Positions 1 through 5,342 of a stretch of DNA of 5,342 nt are shown one piece after another. The notes under the pieces are model-generated. The model made no database searches. It was given only the letters and a program-made list of their open reading frames with translations, and was not told where the DNA came from. The first letter of the stretch is position 1. Each line of letters begins with the position of its first letter. The translations under genes and the position numbers were made by a program. Origin of the DNA: Hydrogenophilales bacterium (GTDB lineage: Bacteria; Pseudomonadota; Gammaproteobacteria; Burkholderiales; Thiobacillaceae); the NCBI GenBank assembly GCA_011391655.1, contig JAABQE010000304.1:1-5342 (forward strand). The letters are read 5' to 3'.

Positions 1-1032
1 GCGTTGCGCCCGCAGCATGGCGCCCGCCAGACGATCGCGAAACAACGCGCGGTTGGGCAAGCCCGTCAAGTGGTCGTAATTGGCGAGATGGGCCATGCGC
101 TGCTCAGTCCGCCTTTGTTCGGTGACATCGCGGGCGACCGTCAGCACGCAGTCCTCGTTGTTGATCTCGGTGATTTCGGAGGAAACCAGCATGTCCCGAT
201 GTTTTCCGCTCTTGGTCACCAGGGTCATTTCCAGATTGTGGCCGGCCTCCTCCGGGCGCAGCTGTTGCCTGGCGCACGCCCCATCTTTCTCGTCGGCCCA
301 AAGCATCATTTCGCCGTGAATATGGCCGATCACCTCCGACGGCTCATACCCGGTAAGGCGGATAAAGCTTTTGTTGACATTGATGATGCGTCCGTCGTGC
401 GCGCGACAGATCATCACCGGGTCCGGGCTCGCATGGAATGCCTGGCTGAACAACTGCTCCGACTGGCGTAAATTGGCCAAGGCGCGATTCAGGGCACGCA
501 GCGGAATGACTTTCAGCGCGGTGAAGACTGCGGCTGCCAGCGCAAACCCGAGCAGGGCGACCAGCCCGCTTTCCAGCAGCAGGGAACGATACGAACGACT
601 GACCTCAAAGTAAGCCACCACTTTCCCGCTGTCCATGATGGGCTCACGCCGCGATATCACAGGCCGCGAGAGCTGAATGGGGGGGCTGGCAGCCAGTTCC
701 TCGCCCTGGATATCGAGAATGCGGCGGCGTTCGGGGTATTCGGATCCCGTATGCTCATCGACCAGAAATCCGACCAATCGATGCTCCTGAAACCGCCAGG
801 TTTCGGGGTTCCTGTTGACGAAGTCGGTGATCCACCTGGCATTGAATTCGCTCTCGGTTTCAATTTCCCCGACCGCGTGCTGGTAGGACAAGGCGAAATA
901 CCCCAAGGGCAAAAGCAGGGCGACGATGAGCGAAATCGCCCCGGCGATCCACGTAGTGCTGGAAGTGGCCAGCTCAGGCTGTTTATGCACGCGCTTGGAT
1001 CCAGTCGACCGCTGAAATGGGCTAATACCCAT
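1..1032 (-). CDS. Membrane-bound PAS–GGDEF sensor (probable diguanylate cyclase), C-terminus beyond the window
   Basis: The frame is open from an ATG at 1032 to the left edge, giving 344 residues with no stop in the window. It reads as a signalling protein: a short cytoplasmic N-terminus, a transmembrane helix at about residues 28-49 (WIAGAISLIVALLLPLGYF), a periplasmic segment at about 50-152, a second helix at about 155-175, a PAS domain at about 195-310 (DGRIINVNKSFIRLTGYEPS, closing with VARDVTEQRRTE), then LANYDHLTGLPNRALFRDRL, the classic opening of a GGDEF domain. The GGDEF signature itself and any EAL domain lie outside, so cyclase activity is inferred. The ATG overlaps the stop of the upstream PstS-like gene by 11 bases, which suggests translational coupling, but no good Shine-Dalgarno precedes it. 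A GTG at 990 (VHKQPELATSS) is an alternative start. The periplasmic segment, with NPETWRFQEHRL near residues 75-86, does not match a sensor domain I can name. Confidence 0.88.
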   Translation of the reverse strand, partial: MGISPFQRSTGSKRVHKQPELATSSTTWIAGAISLIVALLLPLGYFALSYQHAVGEIETESEFNARWITDFVNRNPETWRFQEHRLVGFLVDEHTGSEYPERRRILDIQGEELAASPPIQLSRPVISRREPIMDSGKVVAYFEVSRSYRSLLLESGLVALLGFALAAAVFTALKVIPLRALNRALANLRQSEQLFSQAFHASPDPVMICRAHDGRIINVNKSFIRLTGYEPSEVIGHIHGEMMLWADEKDGACARQQLRPEEAGHNLEMTLVTKSGKHRDMLVSSEITEINNEDCVLTVARDVTEQRRTEQRMAHLANYDHLTGLPNRALFRDRLAGAMLRAQR

Positions 1033-1369
1033 GGTCGGCGAGCGGGGTGCGCGCCACTTCCAGTTCGAGCAAGGAAGGATTGCGTTCGTCTGGCTTCAGC
1101 GGGCGGGCTGTCAGGCCAAAGTCAATCGCACCTGCGCCAAGCACCTGGACCGCGCCGCCGCTTCCCATCTGGGGAAAAACGACGATATCCGTCTCTGGCC
1201 GCGTGTGTTTGAACGCCGCGCCGAGGTCGGTAATGGCCTGCACAGCCGATCCGGTACCCCCGGTTTTGATCACGGTAGCGGCGAAGCCGGGACGCGTCAC
1301 CAGCGCGCCGGCCAAAGCAAGCGTGAGGTACAGCATCCTGGTGCAGGCTGGTGAAAAAGGGGCGTGCAT
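1022..1369 (-). CDS. Short PstS-like phosphate/anion-binding periplasmic protein, probably C-terminally truncated
   Basis: This 115-residue frame starts at ATG 1369 and ends at TAG 1024-1022. Residues 12-31 (MLYLTLALAGALVTRPGFAA) look like a signal peptide with cleavage near residue 30, so the second Met (1336) could also be the start; neither has a strong ribosome binding site. The mature part begins TVIKTGGTGSAVQAITDLG, followed by QMGSGGAVQVL and AIDFGLTARPLKPDER. These are the ligand-loop motifs of the N-terminal lobe of PstS-type substrate-binding proteins (GTGS, GSGG, D-x-x-L-x-x-R-P-L). Family members usually run to roughly 250-300 residues, and the next expected stretch after ARTP is replaced by LADHGY and a stop. 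No continuation of the fold is visible in the other two frames downstream. It is therefore either a decayed gene or a shortened sensor partner. The 11-base overlap with the PAS–GGDEF gene suggests co-translation. No transporter permease or ATPase gene is nearby. Confidence 0.7.
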   Translation of the reverse strand: MHAPFSPACTRMLYLTLALAGALVTRPGFAATVIKTGGTGSAVQAITDLGAAFKHTRPETDIVVFPQMGSGGAVQVLGAGAIDFGLTARPLKPDERNPSLLELEVARTPLADHGY

Positions 1370-1511
1370 ACAAGTCCATGAGGCAGTTTTGGTGTACGTC
1401 GGTCAGCCTGTCTTGGACTGCCTGCTCAACGGAGGATTTAACGGCCCAAAAATGAGAAACTTGATGCCCCGCTACCGCGCAATACGTCGCGGATCGGCCC
1501 TTGCACGCTGC

Positions 1512-2342
1512 TTACAAGCCCAGCCGCTGCCAGATGGTGGTGCTCGGCCCCGCCTGATTCATGGTGTAGAAATGCAGACCCGGTGCACCGCCGGCCAGCA
1601 GCCGCTCGCACAGGTCCGTAATGACATCCAGTCCGAAAGCGCGAATGGACGGCAGGTCGTCGCCGTAGGTTTCCAGCTTTTTGCGCAACCAGCGTGGAAT
1701 CTCCGCGCCACACGCGTCGGAAAAGCGCGCCAACTGTACGTAGTTGCCGATGGGCATGATGCCGGGAACGATAGGGATCGACATGCCAAGGGCGCGGGCG
1801 TCGTCGACGAAACGGAAATAGGCGTCTGCGTTGAAGAAATACTGAGTGATGGCGGAATTCGCTCCGGCATTCACCTTGCGCTGAAAATTGGCGAGGTCGT
1901 CTGTCCACGAACGCGCCTGAGGATGGACTTCGGGATAGGCAGCAACCTCAATGTCGAACCAGTCGCCGGTTTCCTTGCGGATGAATGCGACCAGCTCGTT
2001 GGCGTAATTGAATGCGCCGGCGTCCATGCTGCCGGACGGCAAGTCGCCGCGCAACGCGACCAGATGGCGAATGCCCTGGCTTTTGTATTCGTTCAATATC
2101 TCGCGGATATTGTCCTGGGTGGAGCCGATGCACGACAGATGCGGCGCGGCTTCGGAGCCGGATGCCTGAATGTCGCGCACGGTTTCGAGCGTGCGGTCGC
2201 GGGTGGAGCCACCCGCGCCGAAGGTCACCGAAAAAAACTTGGGTTTGAGTTGCGCCAGTTGCGCGCGGGTGGCGCGTAGTTTTTCTGCGCCCTCCGCTGT
2301 TTTTGGCGGAAAAAACTCGAAGCTGAAAGTACGTTGGCTCAT
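1512..2342 (-). CDS. metF: 5,10-Methylenetetrahydrofolate reductase
   Basis: A 276-residue flavoprotein that reduces 5,10-methylene-THF to 5-methyl-THF, the methyl donor for methionine synthase. It is cytosolic and binds FAD. Family motifs are clear: SFEFFPPK at residues 7-14, where Glu9 matches the catalytic Glu28 of E. coli MetF; SVTFGAGGSTRDRT at 38-51; APHLSCIG at 66-73; HLVALRGDLPSGS at 93-105, where Asp100 matches E. coli Asp120; AAYPEVHP at 134-141; NAGANSAITQYFF at 158-170; and LHFYTMNQ at 256-263 near the C-terminus. The length fits the short bacterial single-domain type without the eukaryotic regulatory domain. It starts only 3 bases after the stop of the membrane gene, and its AAAGG ribosome binding site lies inside that gene's last codons, so it is very probably translated by coupling within the ahcY operon. 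The stop is TAA at 1514-1512. No clear terminator follows. Confidence 0.97.
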   Translation of the reverse strand: MSQRTFSFEFFPPKTAEGAEKLRATRAQLAQLKPKFFSVTFGAGGSTRDRTLETVRDIQASGSEAAPHLSCIGSTQDNIREILNEYKSQGIRHLVALRGDLPSGSMDAGAFNYANELVAFIRKETGDWFDIEVAAYPEVHPQARSWTDDLANFQRKVNAGANSAITQYFFNADAYFRFVDDARALGMSIPIVPGIMPIGNYVQLARFSDACGAEIPRWLRKKLETYGDDLPSIRAFGLDVITDLCERLLAGGAPGLHFYTMNQAGPSTTIWQRLGL

Positions 2343-2345
2343 GGT

Positions 2346-2696
2346 TCAGCCTTTATCGCCGGGAACGAGCGCCGACAGCGCCCAGGCGATCACGCTGTAC
2401 AGGATGGCGCCCAGCATGGCGGCAATAAATCCGTGAACCTCAAAGCCGGACAGCAGGTTGCCCGCCAGCCAGAACAGCAGCCCGTTCAGCACAAAATAGA
2501 ACAGGCCCAGCGTCAACAGCGTGACCGGCAAGGTGAGCAAGACCAGCAGCGGGCGCACCAGCGTATTGAGCAGGCCAATCACCAGCGCAGCCAGCATGGC
2601 CGAGCCAAAGTTCGTGACCTTGACGACGTCGGGCAGCAAATACGCCACGCCCAGCAAGGCCACGGCATTCAGTACCCAAATCAGCAAAATGCGCAC
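2346..2696 (-). CDS. Small integral membrane protein of the 'phage holin family IV' (YvlD-like) type
   Basis: A very hydrophobic 116-residue protein with a GTG start at 2696 and a TGA stop at 2348-2346. Four membrane segments can be drawn: about residues 3-21, 30-47, 50-78 (long, perhaps a bent or double pass) and 88-110. GLLNTLVRPLLVLLTLPVTL (41-60) and LTLGLFYFVLNGLLFWLAG (61-79) carry the N-x-L-V-R-P and L-P-x-T-L-L-T-L-G-L-F pattern typical of the family annotated as mycobacterial four-TM phage holin superfamily IV (PF04020). Despite that name, nothing phage-like is nearby: there is no lysin, tail or integrase gene. It lies 16 bases after ahcY and 3 bases before metF, so it is a fixed member of a methyl-cycle operon. 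The function is unknown. A role in envelope physiology or transport of a cycle intermediate would be speculation. The family assignment is fairly secure; the biochemical role is not. Confidence 0.86.
   Translation of the reverse strand: MRILLIWVLNAVALLGVAYLLPDVVKVTNFGSAMLAALVIGLLNTLVRPLLVLLTLPVTLLTLGLFYFVLNGLLFWLAGNLLSGFEVHGFIAAMLGAILYSVIAWALSALVPGDKG
2350..2354 (-). promoter_or_regulatory. Ribosome binding site of metF, inside the upstream gene
   Basis: AAAGG sits 7 bases before the metF ATG (2342) and within the final codons of the membrane gene (AAA GGC TGA). Ribosomes finishing that gene would pass directly over it, which supports translational coupling and fixes the metF start. Confidence 0.7.
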
Positions 2697-2702
2697 GCTG
2701 TT

Positions 2703-2707
2703 CTCCC
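2703..2707 (-). promoter_or_regulatory. Ribosome binding site selecting the GTG start of the holin-like gene
   Basis: GGGAG, within AGGGAGAA, lies 6 bases before the GTG at 2696, in the 16-base gap just after the ahcY stop codon. It is a good match at good spacing and is the reason for choosing the GTG start for the membrane protein. Confidence 0.75.
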
Positions 2708-2712
2708 TGGAA

Positions 2713-4137
<1,425 letters not shown>

Positions 4138-4144
4138 GGTGAAA

Positions 4145-4150
4145 CTCCTT
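4145..4150 (-). promoter_or_regulatory. Ribosome binding site of ahcY
   Basis: AAGGAG, followed by 7 bases and then the ATG at 4137, is a near-perfect Shine-Dalgarno. GGAGTTT (4148-4142) can pair with GAGCTCC (4173-4167; five Watson-Crick pairs and two G·U wobbles), so access to this site may be controlled by the folding of the riboswitch leader. Confidence 0.85.
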
Positions 4151-4169
4151 GAATGACAGCGGGGTGGGA

Positions 4170-4206
4170 GCTCGTTTGCCCACAGCCCGGCTGCAAGTCA
4201 ACGAGC
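4170..4206 (-). promoter_or_regulatory. Putative expression-platform hairpin competing with the riboswitch pseudoknot
   Basis: GCTCGTT (4206-4200) pairs perfectly over 7 bp with AACGAGC (4176-4170). Inside the loop, CAGC (4193-4190) can pair with GCTG (4186-4183). The 5' arm shares four bases (4206-4203) with the 3' strand of the riboswitch pseudoknot, so hairpin and pseudoknot cannot both form. No run of T follows, so it is not a standard intrinsic terminator. Control at the ribosome binding site is more likely than attenuation. The direction of the switch cannot be settled by hand. Confidence 0.5.
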
Positions 4207-4284
4207 GCAGTTGAATCATCGCCTGCGCTGAGCCTGGCTGTCGGTTCGGATCAAACCGGCGACAGTCGCAGCGCTCCTCAGTGC
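4203..4284 (-). ncRNA. SAH riboswitch (ahcY leader aptamer)
   Basis: A cis-acting RNA that binds S-adenosylhomocysteine. In the known family it raises expression of ahcY-type genes when SAH accumulates. The transcribed strand carries the conserved core CTGAGGAGCGCTGCGAC (4281-4265), then GCCAGGCTCAG (4238-4228), then CAACTGCGCTCGT. The expected fold is present. P1 is CTGAG (4281-4277) with CTCAG (4232-4228), extendable by two pairs past one A·C mismatch. P2 is CTGT (4265-4262) with ACAG (4241-4238), continuing as CGGTT (4258-4254) with AACCG (4246-4242). Pseudoknot P4 is GAGCGC (4276-4271) with GCGCTC (4208-4203), a perfect 6 bp. From memory, the conserved bases match the Ralstonia SAH riboswitch closely. 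There is no separate strong P3. It sits 66 bases ahead of ahcY and 50 bases after the metK stop. The assignment is very likely; ligand response is inferred from the family. Confidence 0.93.
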
Positions 4285-4288
4285 AGGG

Positions 4289-4304
4289 GGGCGACAGGTC
4301 GCCC
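4289..4304. repeat. GC-rich inverted repeat between metK and the SAH riboswitch
   Basis: GGGCGAC (4304-4298) and GTCGCCC (4295-4289) are perfect 7-base arms around a 2-base centre, foldable as 6 bp with a CCTG loop. It lies 30 bases after the metK stop. No T tract follows on either strand, so it is not a canonical intrinsic terminator. It could stabilise the metK 3' end, act as a weak terminator or be an operator. Its 3' half partly repeats the P2 strand of the riboswitch (CTGTCGCC). Confidence 0.55.
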
Positions 4305-4334
4305 AAATTGAGTTGCGAATTATGCCATGCCCAT

Positions 4335-5342
4335 TTACAAACCGGCTGCAGCCTTCAATTCAGCCGCCTTGTCGGTCACTTCCCAGGTGAAATCGGGTTC
4401 CTCGCGGCCGAAGTGGCCGTAGCTCGCGGTCGCGGTGTAGATCGGGCGCAGCAGATTGAGCATGTTGACGATGCCTTTGGGGCGCAGGTCGAAATGCGCG
4501 GCGATCAGTTCAACAATTTTGGCTTCGGGGATTTTGCTGGTGCCAAAGGTGTCGACCATCATCGACGTGGGCTTGGCCACGCCAATCGCGTAGCTGATCT
4601 GCACCAGGCACTTGTCCGCCAGGCCGGCGGCGACGATGTTCTTCGCCACGTAGCGGCCAGCATACGCAGCCGAGCGGTCAACCTTGGACGGGTCCTTGCC
4701 GGAGAACGCACCGCCCCCGTGCGGCGCTGCGCCGCCGTAGGTGTCGACGATGATCTTGCGACCGGTGAGGCCGGCATCGCCCATCGGACCGCCGATGACG
4801 AAGCGCCCAGTGGGATTGACCAGATAGCGGGTGTCGGCAGTCAGCATGTTCTTCGGCATCACCGGCTTGATGATTTCCTCGATCACCGCTTCGGTTAGCA
4901 CCGCATGCGAGACTTCGGGGTGATGCTGGCTCGAGAGCACGACGGTGTCGATGGAATGCGGCTTGCCGTCCACGTAGCGGATCGACACTTGCGACTTGGC
5001 ATCCGGGCGCAACCACGGCAGGCGGCCGTCCTTGCGCAGTTCGGACTGGCGCTGCGTCAGGCGATGAGCGAGGTAAATCGGCATCGGCATCAACACCGAG
5101 GTTTCGTTGCAGGCGTAGCCAAACATCAGCCCCTGATCGCCCGCGCCCTGGTCGAGGAACATGCCCTCGCCCTCGTTCACGCCCTGCGCAATATCGGGCG
5201 ACTGCTTGCCGATGGTGACCAGCACCGAGCAGGTGTTGTAGTCAAAGCCAATCTCGGAAGAGTCGTAGCCGATGCGCTTGATTGTCTGGCGTGCGATCTG
5301 GTTGTAGTCGATCACCGCCGAGGTGGTGATCTCGCCGGCGAT
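4335..5342 (-). CDS. metK: S-adenosylmethionine synthetase, 5' end beyond the window
   Basis: The last 335 residues of methionine adenosyltransferase, a cytosolic enzyme that makes SAM from methionine and ATP, releasing phosphate and diphosphate. The frame is open through the right edge and starts mid-protein at IAGEITTS; a GTG at 5315 falls inside the family sequence and is not a start. Counting from the first visible residue, signature motifs are [12 protein letters not shown] (66-77), [17 protein letters not shown] (188-204), the phosphate-binding loop [20 protein letters not shown] (209-228), and [12 protein letters not shown] (257-268). The full enzyme is about 385-390 residues, so roughly 50-55 N-terminal residues, including the GHPDK motif, are missing because the window ends. 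The TAA stop is at 4337-4335. A 197-base gap separates it from ahcY, long enough for independent control. No promoter is convincing in the gap, so readthrough from metK into the riboswitch leader is possible. Confidence 0.97.
   Translation of the reverse strand: MAGEITTSAVIDYNQIARQTIKRIGYDSSEIGFDYNTCSVLVTIGKQSPDIAQGVNEGEGMFLDQGAGDQGLMFGYACNETSVLMPMPIYLAHRLTQRQSELRKDGRLPWLRPDAKSQVSIRYVDGKPHSIDTVVLSSQHHPEVSHAVLTEAVIEEIIKPVMPKNMLTADTRYLVNPTGRFVIGGPMGDAGLTGRKIIVDTYGGAAPHGGGAFSGKDPSKVDRSAAYAGRYVAKNIVAAGLADKCLVQISYAIGVAKPTSMMVDTFGTSKIPEAKIVELIAAHFDLRPKGIVNMLNLLRPIYTATASYGHFGREEPDFTWEVTDKAAELKAAAGL

Noticed and set aside
997..1009. Adjacent GGATCC and GTCGAC sites resembling a cloning polylinker near the truncated PstS-like gene
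   Set aside because: Both sites are inside a continuous coding frame that runs naturally into the sensor, GGATCC occurs again near 743, and no vector sequence is visible. Coincidence is the simpler explanation.
1122..1511. Frame on the minus strand that stays open after the metF stop codon
   Set aside because: It continues in the metF frame past TAA and overlaps the PstS-like gene in another frame. Its translation shows no family motif, and nothing suggests readthrough.
1370..1511. Possible metF terminator: CCGCG and CGCGG arms near 1475-1495 with a TTTTT further downstream
   Set aside because: The stem is only 5 bp, with an 8-base loop, and the T run is well separated from it. It does not make a convincing intrinsic terminator, and no promoter or small gene stands out in this gap.
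1047..2279. Long open frame (410 codons) on the plus strand opposite metF and the PstS-like gene
   Set aside because: It lies antisense to the clearly conserved metF frame, shows no recognisable motif, and long antisense frames are common in GC-rich DNA.
2346..2696. Prophage remnant suggested by the holin-like protein
   Set aside because: No lysin, integrase, att repeat or composition change is seen. The gene is tightly integrated between two housekeeping genes, and the family is widespread in bacterial chromosomes.
4319..4340. Promoter made from TTGTAA (4340-4335) and CATAAT (4324-4319)
   Set aside because: The spacing is only 10 bases, too short for a sigma-70 promoter, and no better -35 box lies at 17 bases.

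Overview
The window reads as a chromosomal segment of a GC-rich proteobacterium, most likely a betaproteobacterium. This rests on the style of the MetK, AhcY and MetF proteins, the gene order metK – ahcY – holin-like membrane gene – metF, and a recognisable S-adenosylhomocysteine (SAH) riboswitch in front of ahcY. I cannot name the genus from sequence alone. Every gene I can support lies on the minus strand, so the window is best read from right to left.

Right part (5342 to 1512), the activated-methyl cycle. The 3' part of metK (SAM synthetase) enters at the right edge and stops at 4335. A 197-base gap follows (4334-4138). It holds a GC-rich inverted repeat, an SAH riboswitch aptamer (about 4284-4203), a downstream region with competing helices, and a strong ribosome binding site. 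Next come ahcY (SAH hydrolase, 474 aa), a four-helix 'phage holin family IV'-type membrane protein (116 aa, GTG start) and metF (methylenetetrahydrofolate reductase, 276 aa). The gaps are only 16 and 3 bases, so these three look like one operon under the riboswitch. The logic is coherent: MetK makes SAM, methyltransferases turn it into SAH, SAH is sensed by the RNA, AhcY removes SAH and yields homocysteine, and MetF supplies the methyl group for remaking methionine. The job of the small membrane protein is unknown.

Left part (1369 to 1), signalling. After a 142-base gap (1511-1370) with no gene or convincing terminator comes a short PstS-like periplasmic binding protein (115 aa). It has a signal peptide and the N-terminal ligand-loop motifs but ends less than halfway through the usual fold. 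Its last 11 bases overlap the start of a membrane sensor that runs off the left edge. That sensor has one transmembrane helix, a roughly 100-residue periplasmic segment, a second helix, a PAS domain and the first residues of a GGDEF (diguanylate cyclase) domain.

The most notable items are the SAH riboswitch with its alternative pairings, the membrane gene inside a methyl-cycle operon, and the truncated binding protein coupled to a c-di-GMP-type sensor. I see no tRNA or rRNA gene, CRISPR array or insertion sequence.
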